This document shows positions 45,039 to 54,300 of a stretch of DNA of 64,000 nucleotides, one piece after another. The translations under genes and the position numbers were made by a program. The notes under the pieces were generated by a model. That model was not told the DNA's origin, ran no database searches, and was given only the letters and a program-made list of their open reading frames with translations. Numbering within the stretch: position 1 is the first letter of the stretch; each line of letters starts with the position of its first letter. Source of the stretch: Cyanobium sp. NIES-981 (GTDB lineage Bacteria; Cyanobacteriota; Cyanobacteriia; PCC-6307; Cyanobiaceae); contig CAMDLO010000002.1 of the NCBI GenBank assembly GCA_945901765.1, positions 1 to 64,000 on the forward strand. Reading direction: 5' to 3'.

Positions 45039-45560
45039 TCAGCAAGCATCGGGCCGTCGCCCGGTGAGCTGGAGGGTGTACGACTCGATGCGAAAGCCGG
45101 TCTGCTGTTCGATTGCTTGCAGCAGTTCGGCCGGCAGGCTCACGTCGAGGTCGTGGATCGCTCCTGAATCCAGACAGGTGAGATGGCTGTGGGGATCGCT
45201 GCGGTAGCCGTAGAGCCGACCGCTGGCCCGCTCCAGGCACTCGATCACGCCGGCGGATTGGAGCGCCTCCAGGTTCTGATAAACGGACGTGTGGCCGATG
45301 TTGCGGCCGAGATTGTTCAGCTTTTCAAAAATGTCGCGGGCGCTCAGGTGGGCTTTTTCCGCCCACAGCAGGTCGAGCACCATGCGTCGCTGCCGGCTCA
45401 GGCGCATGCCGAGGTCCCGGCAGCGACGGTAGACCGCCTCAACGCTGGAGCAGCCCGCGGGCGAGGACGCTGCGCCGAGCACTGCTGGGTTCAGCACCGG
45501 AAGCAGCTGGTGTGTGGAGCTGGCAACAGCTGGACTCAAGCGCGACAATGTCTGCGGCAA
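45039..45560 (-). CDS. Fur-family transcriptional regulator
   Basis: 173-aa regulator. The winged-helix domain has MRLSRQRRMVLDLLW, SARDIFEKLN and the recognition-helix region HTSVYQNLEALQSAGVIE; the dimerisation domain has HSHLTCLDSGAIHDLDV. The C-terminal CxxC pairs that bind structural zinc in typical Fur and Zur are absent, which is nearer to some PerR-like or lineage-specific members. The N-terminal 40 residues before EAVYRRCRDLGMRL are poorly conserved, so the start may lie further in. The ligand (Fe, Zn, Mn or peroxide) cannot be assigned. Confidence 0.85.
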   Translation of the reverse strand: MPQTLSRLSPAVASSTHQLLPVLNPAVLGAASSPAGCSSVEAVYRRCRDLGMRLSRQRRMVLDLLWAEKAHLSARDIFEKLNNLGRNIGHTSVYQNLEALQSAGVIECLERASGRLYGYRSDPHSHLTCLDSGAIHDLDVSLPAELLQAIEQQTGFRIESYTLQLTGRRPDAC

Positions 45561-45622
45561 CTCTTCTGTTATAGAGCACTCCGCAACCGCCCCGTGTTCG
45601 GGTTGCTGCGGCCCGGCACCAG

Positions 45623-46396
45623 TCAGGCCAGTCTGCCGCTGCCGGGCGTGGTGCTGACGTCCTGGAGGCGGCCGTCGCCGATCGCCTGCAGCGCCTCGTT
45701 CAGGTCGACGCGACCGTCATAGAGCGCGCGGCCGACGATCACACCCTCCACACCCTGGTTCGCCAGGCTGAGCAGCGACAGCAGATGCTCCAGGTTGCCG
45801 ATGCCACCGGAGGCGATCACCGGCACGCCGCTGGCTTCGGCCATCCCCCGCAGAAACGCCAGATTCGGACCCGCCAGCGTGCCGTCGGTGGCGATGTCGG
45901 TGCAGATCAGGGCGGCCAGGGGACTGCGGCTGAACCGTTTGGCCAGGTCGGTGGCCTCCGTGCCGCTCGCTTCGATCCAGCCCCGGGTGGCCACCTTGCC
46001 GTCGCGAGCGTCGATCCCCACCACGATCCGCTGCGGATGGCGAGCTGCCAGACGATCAACCAGTTCCGGCTGCTCCAGGGCAACCGTGCCCAGGATCACC
46101 CGATCCAGCCCGCAGGCCAGAAGCTCCTCGGCGCGCTGCTCGGTGCGCACACCGCCGCCGAGCTGCACCGGGATGGCAAGGGCAGCGGTGATCGCCCGGA
46201 TCACCGCATCGTTCACCGGCTCGCCCGTGCGGGCACCGTCGAGGTCCACCAGGTGCAGCCGCTCGGCCCCCTGCTGCTGCCAGCTGAGGGCCTGGGCCAC
46301 CGGGTCGGCTGAAAAGTGGGTCACCTGGGCGTAATCGCCCTGGTGAAGGCGCACGCACTGGCCGTCGAGCAGATCGATGGCGGGGATCACCTGCAT
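45623..46396 (-). CDS. hisA: ProFAR isomerase of histidine biosynthesis
   Basis: TIM-barrel isomerase (EC 5.3.1.16). 257 aa from ATG 46396 (MQVIPAIDLLDGQCVRL, the canonical HisA start). Catalytic aspartates are in IPAIDLLDG (residue 8) and CTDIATDGT (near 130). LGGGVRTEQ (near 82) and VIASGGIGN (near 175) bind substrate phosphates. The frame is open upstream into a Trp-rich coding-like segment without a stop, so the natural protein could be longer (see the following entry). Confidence 0.93.
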   Translation of the reverse strand: MQVIPAIDLLDGQCVRLHQGDYAQVTHFSADPVAQALSWQQQGAERLHLVDLDGARTGEPVNDAVIRAITAALAIPVQLGGGVRTEQRAEELLACGLDRVILGTVALEQPELVDRLAARHPQRIVVGIDARDGKVATRGWIEASGTEATDLAKRFSRSPLAALICTDIATDGTLAGPNLAFLRGMAEASGVPVIASGGIGNLEHLLSLLSLANQGVEGVIVGRALYDGRVDLNEALQAIGDGRLQDVSTTPGSGRLA

Positions 46397-46618
46397 GGCT
46401 CGGCCTGGAGGCAAGGACTGCCAGCCAGGCTGCCAGAGCTGGCGGTCTCGCAGCTGCGCCAGCGGCACCAGCAGGCGGAACCCCGGCTCCAGCACAGCGG
46501 CCAGCTCGACGGCCCGCTGCTGGCCGCGGCCCCGCTCGCCGATCAGGCGGAAGTGGCGGAAGCCTCCGGCGCTTGAGCGCATCGCTGGCAGGGCTGTGTA
46601 GGCAGGGCTGGGTCGCAT
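46397..46618 (-). CDS. Trp-rich TIGR02450-like segment, in frame with hisA
   Basis: A 74-codon stretch from ATG 46618 (alternative ATG 46582) that runs without a stop into the hisA ATG. It contains GGFRHFRLIGERGRG, RAVELAAVLEPGFRLLVP and LRDRQLWQPGW, closely resembling the small cyanobacterial TIGR02450 Trp-rich proteins, which are normally separate genes with their own stop. Either it is translated as an N-terminal domain of HisA or the stop was lost and hisA still initiates internally. Family assignment is from remembered motif pattern only. Confidence 0.5.
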
Positions 46619-46651
46619 CGGGCCATCCTGGGCGTAGATGCGGCGTCCGCC

Positions 46652-47554
46652 GTGGCGTTCCTGCTGGAGCTGGTGCCGCCCCTGTTGCTGGGCCTGGGGT
46701 TGGCCCGGCGCTGCCCGCAGCTGGCGGGGCGGCTGGCGCCGCCCCTGGTGCGCTGGGGGGTGCCCTTCAGCCTGATGGGGCTGCTGTTGCGCAGCGGGCT
46801 GCAGTGGCGCTACGCCGAGGTGCTGCTGCTGGCGGTGCTGGTGGTGGTGGTCGGCCTGCTGATGGTGCATCGGCTGCCCCGGTTGTTCCCGGGGCCGGCG
46901 GAACGGCTCGGAGCCGTGGTGGGCAACACCGCCTACTTCGGCATCCCCGCCGCCCTGGCCCTTCTCCCGACCGAGGCCGTGGGCTACGCCATCAGCTACG
47001 ACCTGGCGGCCACGCTGTTCACCTGGACCATCGGCCCCTCGCTGCTGGCCGGACGGCGCCTGCGCCTGCAGGTGCTGCTGCGGGCACTGGCGGCCAGTCC
47101 CGCCAGCCAGGGGTTGGCCGGCGCGTTGCTGCTGCAGCTCACGCCCTGGCACGCCGGCCTGGCGGGCCTGCTGTGGTGGCCGGCCCGGGCAGTGGTGTGG
47201 CTGTCGCTGGTGGTGCTTGGCCTGCGCATGGTGGCCGTGCTGGGCACTCCCCTGCCGCGGCCGCTGCTGCCGGCCATGATCTGCAAGCTGCTGCTGTTTC
47301 CGCTGGCGGTGCTGGGGCTGGCCCTGCTGCTGCGCCTGCCGCCGCTGCTGCTGGCGCCGCTGGTGCTGCAGGCTGCCGCCCCCACGGCGGTGGCCGTGCT
47401 GTTGCTGGCGGAGGCAGCGGCACCGCCCGGAGGCGAACAGGCCCGGTCGGCGGCCCTGGTGCTCTGGAGCACCCTGCTGGCCCTGGGCAGCGTGCCGCTG
47501 TGGGCCTGGCTGCTGCGCCTCGCCGGCCTGAGCCCAGCGGCCGGCGGCGGCTGA
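46652..47554 (+). CDS. AEC-family permease
   Basis: 300-aa membrane protein with about ten hydrophobic helices, resembling the auxin-efflux-carrier (AEC) superfamily. The N-terminal LELVPPLLLGLGLARR and the mid-protein GNTAYFGIPAALALL are family-like, the latter matching the NxxxxGxP motif. The APTAVAVLLLAEAA segment near residue 250 is typical of the second half. The substrate is unknown. GTG start at 46652. It is divergent from the hisA segment with only a 33-bp gap. Confidence 0.75.
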   Translation: MAFLLELVPPLLLGLGLARRCPQLAGRLAPPLVRWGVPFSLMGLLLRSGLQWRYAEVLLLAVLVVVVGLLMVHRLPRLFPGPAERLGAVVGNTAYFGIPAALALLPTEAVGYAISYDLAATLFTWTIGPSLLAGRRLRLQVLLRALAASPASQGLAGALLLQLTPWHAGLAGLLWWPARAVVWLSLVVLGLRMVAVLGTPLPRPLLPAMICKLLLFPLAVLGLALLLRLPPLLLAPLVLQAAAPTAVAVLLLAEAAAPPGGEQARSAALVLWSTLLALGSVPLWAWLLRLAGLSPAAGGG

Positions 47555-47605
47555 GCAACGCCCAGAATGGCTCCGACCTTTTCGGGCCCGCGGGCCGGTA
47601 GCGGC

Positions 47606-48523
47606 ATGGACATCCTGGTGATGGGCGGCACGCGCTTTGTCGGCAAGCCCCTGGTGGAGCGGCTCCTGGCCGCGGGCCATGCCCTCACCCTGTTCACCCG
47701 GGGCAACAGGCCGGCGCCGGCGGGTGTGGAACATCTGGTGGGCGACCGCAGCAGTGTCGAGGGCCTGCGGCTGCTTGACAGCCGTCGCTTCGATGTGATC
47801 GTCGACAGCTCCGGCCGCAGCCTGGAGGATTCCGAGGCGGTGATCAGCCGCACCGGGGCCCCCAGCCACCGCTTCGTGTACGTGAGCTCGGCCGGGGTGT
47901 ACGCCGACAGTGAGCTCTGGCCCCTGGATGAGGACAGCCCCACCGATCCCCAGAGCCGCCATGCCGGCAAGCTCGACACTGAAGCGTGGCTGCGGGGCCA
48001 GGGCATTCCCTTCACCAGTTTCCGCCCCACCTACATCGTCGGGCCGGGCAACTACAACCCGGTGGAGAGCTGGTTCTTTGATCGCATCGTGCATGGCCGG
48101 CCCGTACCCCTGCCCGGCGATGGCAGCACGATCACCCAGCTGGGCCACGTCTCCGACCTGGCCGCCGCCATGGCCCGCTCCATCGAGGTGGATGCCGCCG
48201 CCAACCGCACCTACAACTGCAGCGGCCGCCAGGGAATCACCTTCCGGGGGTTGGTCCACGCTGCTGCGCGAGCTGCAGGCAGGGATCCTGCGGCGGTGGA
48301 GATCCGCAGCTTCGATCCCGCCGGGCTCGACAAGAAGGCGCGCAAGGCTTTCCCGCTGCGGCTGGCCCACTTCCTCACCGACATCACCCGGGTGCGGCGC
48401 GAGCTGGCCTGGGATCCGGAATTCGATCTCGAGGCCACCCTGGCCGACAGTTATGTCAACGATTACGCCCTGCGGACGGGAAGCGATCCGGATTTCAGCG
48501 CCGATGCGGCCCTGATGGGTTGA
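47606..48523 (+). CDS. NAD-dependent epimerase/dehydratase-like protein (CSP41-type)
   Basis: 305-aa short-chain-dehydrogenase-fold protein. The nucleotide-binding motif is MGGTRFVGKPL (GGxxFxG) at residues 6-16. FVYVSSAGVYAD (near 93) corresponds to the active-site Ser/Tyr region, but the usual YxxxK is replaced by a SRHAGKL segment. This matches the cyanobacterial relatives of plastid CSP41, which bind RNA rather than act as classical epimerases. Its stop abuts the pgsA stop on the other strand within TGATCA (48521-48526). Confidence 0.8.
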   Translation: MDILVMGGTRFVGKPLVERLLAAGHALTLFTRGNRPAPAGVEHLVGDRSSVEGLRLLDSRRFDVIVDSSGRSLEDSEAVISRTGAPSHRFVYVSSAGVYADSELWPLDEDSPTDPQSRHAGKLDTEAWLRGQGIPFTSFRPTYIVGPGNYNPVESWFFDRIVHGRPVPLPGDGSTITQLGHVSDLAAAMARSIEVDAAANRTYNCSGRQGITFRGLVHAAARAAGRDPAAVEIRSFDPAGLDKKARKAFPLRLAHFLTDITRVRRELAWDPEFDLEATLADSYVNDYALRTGSDPDFSADAALMG

Positions 48524-49096
48524 TCAGCGGCGCCGGAGATAGCTCCAGGCCGAGCTGAGGGCCAGCACCAGCGACGGCCAGAACAACCACCAGCCCAGCT
48601 GATGCAGGGTTGCCGCCAGGTCGGTCTGGCCATACCCCTGCCCCCCGCCCAGCCCCCAGCCGAGGGGCCAGAGCAGCAGCAGCAGGCTGGCAAACTGCAG
48701 CACCGTTTTCGCCTTGCCGGCCGGGGAGGCCGGACCGCCGCCGCTGGCGCCGCTGCGCCAGCCGGAGATCAGCAGCTCGCGGGCCAGCAGCAGCCACACC
48801 GCCCAGAGCGGCAGCTGCTGGGGCCAGCTGGGCTGGGCGGCCAGCCAGAGCAGGGGGGCGGCGATCAGAATCTTGTCAGTGAGCGGATCGAGGCGAGCAC
48901 CCCAGGCCGAGCCGCCGCCGGCGCGGCGGGCCAGCAGGCCGTCGGCCCAGTCGCTCAGCCCGCCCAGCAGCAGCAGCCACCAGGCCAGGCCCGCCGCCCC
49001 ACCGGCGAGGGCCAGGATCAGCGGCAGCCCCAGCAGGGCGCGGCCGACGGTGAGCCCATCGGCAAGGCGCCGCAGCCTGGACCGGGCCAGGCTCAT
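48524..49096 (-). CDS. pgsA: CDP-diacylglycerol-glycerol-3-phosphate 3-phosphatidyltransferase
   Basis: 190-aa CDP-alcohol phosphatidyltransferase of phosphatidylglycerol synthesis, a lipid essential for photosystems. The active-site pattern DGxxAR-x8-GxxxDxxxD is present as SDWADGLLARRAGGGSAWGA followed by RLDPLTDK (residues 47-74). Four or more hydrophobic helices. The start overlaps the Coq4-like gene stop by 4 bp (ATGA). Confidence 0.88.
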   Translation of the reverse strand: MSLARSRLRRLADGLTVGRALLGLPLILALAGGAAGLAWWLLLLGGLSDWADGLLARRAGGGSAWGARLDPLTDKILIAAPLLWLAAQPSWPQQLPLWAVWLLLARELLISGWRSGASGGGPASPAGKAKTVLQFASLLLLLWPLGWGLGGGQGYGQTDLAATLHQLGWWLFWPSLVLALSSAWSYLRRR

Positions 49097-49791
49097 GGCA
49101 GCGGCCCCAGCTGGCTGTCGAGGCCGTAGGGCTCGGCGTCAGCCGGGTCGTTGATGCCGAGCTCCTGGCGCCACTGGCGCACCGGCTTCTCCCAGCCCTC
49201 CTCCCACTTCACCGCCGCCAGGCACTGGGCCTGGCGGGCGATGGCGTGGCCGTGAGCCTGGGCGGCGCTGAGCTTTGGGTAGCGCTCGGGCTGGAAGCGG
49301 AAGGCGGCCAGCTGAGCGGCGCTGGTGAGCAGCACATAGCCCGGGAAGCCGATCTGGGCGGCGGTGATCGCCAGCACGCCGTTCTCGCCGGCGGCCTCGG
49401 TGCCGAATCCCGCCACCACGTGGTGGATGTCGTGGGTGGTGGCGATGCGCTGGGTGAGCCAGCGGTCATCACTGCCGGTGTCGCGGGGGCGGAAGAACGC
49501 GGGGTCGTAGCCCAGCGAGAGGATCAGGTCGGCGTAGCGGCGGCCCAGGGTACCGGGGGGCAGCTGGCGCAGCCGGTCGATGTCCGGCTGCAGGGGGGGA
49601 TAGTGCTCGGCCAGCAGGGCCGCCCCCTCCGGCAGGGCCCTGAGGCGCTCCACGCTGGCGGCCAGCTGGGGGCTGCCCAGGAAGTTGTCGATCAGGTCGG
49701 CGATGCTGCTCAGCTCGCCGCCGCTGCGGCCCACGGCCGCCAGCAGGCGCAGATTGTTGGCGGCGCGCAGGGCCTCCTGGAAGCGGCTCAT
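49093..49791 (-). CDS. Coq4-like protein
   Basis: 232-aa protein of the COQ4 family. The metal-binding motif HDxxHx11E is complete, as HDIHH near residue 118 followed by Glu at the expected spacing. RRYADLILSLGYDPAFFRPRD upstream is typical. COQ4 acts in ubiquinone synthesis, but cyanobacteria make plastoquinone, so the substrate here is unclear. It overlaps pgsA by 4 bp. The upstream 111 bp are shared with the divergent CBS gene. Confidence 0.82.
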   Translation of the reverse strand: MSRFQEALRAANNLRLLAAVGRSGGELSSIADLIDNFLGSPQLAASVERLRALPEGAALLAEHYPPLQPDIDRLRQLPPGTLGRRYADLILSLGYDPAFFRPRDTGSDDRWLTQRIATTHDIHHVVAGFGTEAAGENGVLAITAAQIGFPGYVLLTSAAQLAAFRFQPERYPKLSAAQAHGHAIARQAQCLAAVKWEEGWEKPVRQWRQELGINDPADAEPYGLDSQLGPLP

Positions 49792-49902
49792 CGGCGGGCT
49801 GGTTTGTATGACCGCAGTCTGCTCAGGCTCGCGGCCATGGGCAGCCCACCCAAGCGCGGTGCGCCCGCGGGCTCAGAATGCGCCCAGCCGTCCGACTCGC
49901 CC

Positions 49903-50370
49903 GTGGTGCAGCAGCCCGTTTCCGCCGTGATGACCACCCCGGTGCTGAGCGTGAACCAGGATTCGCCCCTGCAGGAAGCGGTGACCCTGATGAGCGAGCA
50001 CCACATCAGCGGCCTGCCGGTGCTCGATGGCAGCGGCGCGCTGGTGGGCGAGCTGAGCGAGCAGGACCTGATGGTGCGCGAGAGCGGCTTCCAGCCGGGG
50101 CCCTACGTGATGCTGCTCGACGCGGTGATCTATCTGCGCAATCCGCTCAACTGGGACAAGGAGGTGCACCAGGTGCTGGGCAGCACGGTGAAGGACGTGA
50201 TGAGCACCCGCACCCACACCTGCGGCGTGGACCTGCCCCTGCCGGCGGCGGCGCGCCAGCTGCACGAGGGCGGCACCCAGCGGCTGTTCGTGCTCGACGG
50301 CAACGACAAGCTGGCCGGTGTGCTCACCCGCGGCGACGTGGTGCGGGCCCTGGCGGCCGCTGAGGGCTGA
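49903..50370 (+). CDS. CBS-domain pair protein
   Basis: 155-aa protein made almost entirely of two CBS motifs, a Bateman module that senses adenine nucleotides or similar ligands. The first runs from VMTTPVLSVNQDSPLQEAV to LVGELSEQDLM, the second from VKDVMSTRTHTCGV to GVLTRGDVVRALA. No effector domain is attached. Two adjacent GTG starts (49903 and 49906) and an upstream ATG (49837) are possible; I chose 49903 because the next residues begin the conserved part. Confidence 0.83.
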   Translation: MVQQPVSAVMTTPVLSVNQDSPLQEAVTLMSEHHISGLPVLDGSGALVGELSEQDLMVRESGFQPGPYVMLLDAVIYLRNPLNWDKEVHQVLGSTVKDVMSTRTHTCGVDLPLPAAARQLHEGGTQRLFVLDGNDKLAGVLTRGDVVRALAAAEG

Positions 50371-50408
50371 GCAGGGCCCCCCTATCCACCCGCCGCAGAG
50401 CCAGTCCT

Positions 50409-51347
50409 GTGACCACCACCAGCGCCGCCGATCCCCTGCCCTCCTGGCGGCCCGGTGCCGTCAAGCAGGCCCTGCTGGCCTTCGTGGCGGCGGTGAGCAG
50501 CGAGGGCTCGGATCGTTTCGTGCCGGAGCCGGAGCGGGTGGCGGTGTTCGACAACGACGGCACCCTCTGGCCGGAGCAGCCGCTGCCCTTCCAGGCGGCC
50601 TTCGCCTTCGCTGAGCTCCAGGGGGCGGTGCAGCGCCAGCCGGAGCTGGCCAGCGACCCGATGGTGCAGGCGGCCCTGGCCGGCGACATCGGCGCCCTGC
50701 TGGCCGGTGACCACTTCGACGGGCTGCTGCGGGTGATCGCCGTGAGCCATGCCGGCATGACCACCGAGGCCTTCGCCGCGGCGGTGGAAGCCTGGCTGGG
50801 CTCCGCCCGCCATCCCCAGCTGCAGCGGCCCTACGACGCCCTCACCTATGGGCCGATGCAGGAGGTACTGGCGCTGCTGCGGGCCCATCACTTCCGCAGC
50901 TTCATCGTGTCCGGCGGCGGCGCCGACTTCATGCGGGTGTGGGTGGAGCGGGTGTACGGCATCCCGCCGGAGCGGGTGGTGGGCTCCACCGGCCGCACCC
51001 ACTTTGAGCTGCGCGACGGCGCGCCGCTGCTGGTGAAGTCGCTCGACACCCTGTTCGTGAACGACGGCGCCGGCAAGCCGGCGGGCATCCACCAGTTCAT
51101 TGGTCGCCGGCCGCTGATGGCCTTCGGCAACAGAGATGGCGACCTGGCGATGCTGCAGTACACCACCATCAACAACCCGCGCCCGAGCTTCGGGTTGATC
51201 GTGCACCACACCGACGCCGAGCGGGAATTCGCCTACGACGCCGAAACCAGAAGCACCGGCCGGCTGGTGGAGGCCCTGCGCCAGGCCCCCGAGCGCGGCT
51301 GGCACGTGGTGGACATGGCCCGCGACTGGACGACGGTGTTTGCCTAG
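50409..51347 (+). CDS. HAD-family phosphatase
   Basis: 312-aa haloacid dehalogenase-like hydrolase. Motif I FDNDGTLWPEQ lies near residue 47, motif II IVSGGGADF near 163, the Lys in LLVKSLDTLF near 205, and motif III FGNRDGDLAM near 238. The arrangement resembles SerB-like/HAD-IB phosphatases, but the substrate is unknown. It is convergent with hsdR; the two stops interlock in CTAG (51344-51347). The codon pattern matches the core genome, marking the right edge of ordinary DNA before the defence locus. Confidence 0.8.
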   Translation: MTTTSAADPLPSWRPGAVKQALLAFVAAVSSEGSDRFVPEPERVAVFDNDGTLWPEQPLPFQAAFAFAELQGAVQRQPELASDPMVQAALAGDIGALLAGDHFDGLLRVIAVSHAGMTTEAFAAAVEAWLGSARHPQLQRPYDALTYGPMQEVLALLRAHHFRSFIVSGGGADFMRVWVERVYGIPPERVVGSTGRTHFELRDGAPLLVKSLDTLFVNDGAGKPAGIHQFIGRRPLMAFGNRDGDLAMLQYTTINNPRPSFGLIVHHTDAEREFAYDAETRSTGRLVEALRQAPERGWHVVDMARDWTTVFA

Positions 51348-54300
51348 GCGGCCAGCAGCGGCCGGGCCCGGTCGTTGATCAGCTGGAGCAGATCAAACAG
51401 CTGCTCCGCCTCCGCATCCGAGAACAGGCCTTCCGGGCCGGTGGGGGCCAGGTCGCTGAAGGGTGGGTCGTAGAGGCGGGCGGGATCCATGGCGCCGCGG
51501 CTGGTGAGTTCATCGATGATCTCGTTGATGAAGCGGATCTGGGTGGCGGTGTGGGTGCCCTCGGCCAGGTAGTCGGCAAACAGCTCCTTGGCGGCATTGC
51601 GATCGAGGCCCACCATGGAGCGGATGAACACCCCGAAGCCATTGCACTCCTCACGGGCACGCGCGATGGCCTGCTGATCGCCGATGCCATGGCTGATCAG
51701 GAACTGCTCCAGTTCGTTGAGATCGGCGGAGGTGAGGGGCTGGTTGCGGCGCAGGCGCTGCATGGTGAGGTGGTCGTCGTGCGCCCGCAGGAACTCGCGG
51801 GCCCGCAGGCGGAACTGCTGGAACTCGTCGCGGCTGAGCAGGGCGGCGGCATCGAGTTCGCGCAGCGCTCCGAGCTCGTCGGCGAAGTTGGTGTAGAGGG
51901 GTTCCCTGCTGATCGTTTCGATCAGACCCATCAGGCCCCGCAGGCGCCGCCGCGCTTCCTCGAGCATCGGCACGGTGACGTCCTGCCACCATTCATCGCG
52001 CAGTAGATCGCGAATCAGCTCCAGCTCGGCCGCCACCTGGGGAATGTTGGGCCGGGCCTCCAGCTGGGCGGCCAGCTCGCGGAGCTGCAGCTGGAGGCGC
52101 TGGAAGCGTGGCTCGCCGCGCAGCAAGGCGAGCTGCAGGTTGTAGAGGAGCAGATCGAAGCGGCGCGCGTCGGCATCGGTGTCGCCCTGCTGCTCGGCGT
52201 AGGCCGAGGGCAGGGGGGCCAGGGTGGCGGCGAGGGCCTGATAGTCATCGGGGCTGAGGCTGGCCCAGGCCTCATGGTTGCGGAAACGCTCCACAAGCTG
52301 CAGATGGGGTCGCACCAGAAAGTTGTCGGCCGGGCAGGCGGCCACATGGCAGCGCAGGAGTTCGGCGAGCGTGTGGCGATACAGCCCTAGAGCGTTGTCG
52401 TGATCGGCTGGCTGGCCGTCTCGCGAGGGAATGGCCATGCTGGGCACCGAAGGCAGGATCGAAAGCAGCCCTTTCTGGTCAATCGTGTCGATCAGCGCCA
52501 GGCGACTGCGGAACAGGCGAGTGCTGAGGCTTTCGGGCGCGGAAGTGGCCTCGGCGCCGCCCTGGCCGAGAAAGAATTCGAGGTTTTGGCAGAGATCGAA
52601 GATCCAGAAGCACTCCTTGTCGCGTCCAGGGCCAAATAAGCCCTTGCAGGTGCGGGTGCCGCGCCCCACCATCTGCCAGAACTTGGTGCGCGAACGCACC
52701 GGCTTGAAGAACACCAGGTTGACGATCTCCGGGATGTCGATGCCGGTGTCGAGCATGTCGACGGAGATGGCGATCCGTAGATCGCTGTCTGGATTGGAGA
52801 ACTCGTCAATGAGCGATTGGGCGTACTTCACCTGGTTGTCGATCACGCGGGCGGCCTTGCCGGCCAGGTGGGGGTAGTGGTGATCGAAGCGCTCGCGGAT
52901 GAACTCGGCATGCTTGTGGTTGCGCGCGAAGATCACGCTCTTGCCAAGGCGATCACCGGCGGCTTCGAGGCAGCCCTTGGTCATCAGCACCTGCAGCCCC
53001 TTGTCGACGGTGTCGGCGTTGAACAGCCAGGCGTTGACGGCGCCGGAATCCACACGGCCGGCGTTCTGCACGTTCTCCTCCCAGTCGAGCAGGTCCCACT
53101 GGGTCTTTTCCTCGTCGCTGAGGGCGGCATAGCTGATGCCCTCGCGCGGGAAGCGCAGCGGCACGGAGATGGGCTTGAAGGGCACCAGAAAGCCATCGGC
53201 GACGGCCTGATCGAGGCCGTACTCATCGGTGGGTAGGCCGATCTCTCGGTCGAAGAGCTCGTAGGTGTTGCGGTCGATCTCCTCGCGGGGCGTGGCGGTG
53301 AGACCGCTGAGCAGCGAATCGAAGTAGGCAAAGATCGCCCCGTACTTCTGATACACACTGCGGTGGGCCTCGTCGATGATCACCAGATCGAAGTGGCCCA
53401 CCCCAAAGCGCTTGACGCCGTGGGCATCCTCTGCATCGATGAGGTTCATCATCGTGGGGTAGGTGGAGAGGAACACGCGCCCCTCACCGCCCTTGTTGGT
53501 GACCAGATTCACCGGTGAGCAATCGGGCAGGAAGCGGCGAAAGGCCCGCTCGGCCTGGAGGACGAGGGAGGTGCGATCGGCGAGAAACAGCACCCGCTTC
53601 ACCCAGTTGCAACGGGTGAGCAGGTCGGTGAGCGAGATGGCGGTACGGGTCTTGCCGGTGCCGGTGGCCTGCACCAGCAGGGCTTTGCGCCGGCCCTGCT
53701 CCAGGGATTCACAGATCGCCCGGATCGCCCGCTGCTGGTAGTAGCGCCCGGCAATTGCGGTGGAGATGGTGGCCTGGGCAAGGGGCTGGCGGATCTCGCG
53801 GCGGCGGATCAGGGTTTCGAGCTCCTCCTTCTTGTAGAAACCCTGAACGTCCCGGGGTGGATAGCGCAGGTCATCCCAGAGGCGGTGCCGGTAGCCGTTG
53901 GAGAGAAAGATCAGGGGCCTCTGGCCGTAGCGCTGCTCGAGACAGTTGGCGTACAGCTCAGCCTGGCGCTGGCCTTCCATCGGATCGCGGCTGGTGCGCT
54001 TGGCTTCCACCAGGCCGAGCGGTTTGCCGTCGTCGCCCCAAAGCACGTAATCCACGAACCCTTGGCCCGTGGCATTGGGCATGCCCTGCACCTCGTGTTC
54101 ATGGGTGCAGCTCTGGCCGTGCACCCAGCCGGCTTCCTCGAGGTAGTGGTCGATGGTGGCGCGGCGGGTCTCGAATTCGCTAAGGTCGGGTTCGGGCTGG
54201 GCGGCAGCTTCATTGACCTTGCGCAGAGCGGTGATCTCCTGTCGCAGCCGATCGAGTTCTTCCTGGGAGGCCAGGGCGGCCAGGCGTTGATCGCGCAACT

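Noticed and set aside
45623-48370. 915-codon minus-strand frame read as one large protein
   Set aside because: Only the last 74 + 257 codons look coding; the rest is antisense to the permease and the CSP41-like gene.
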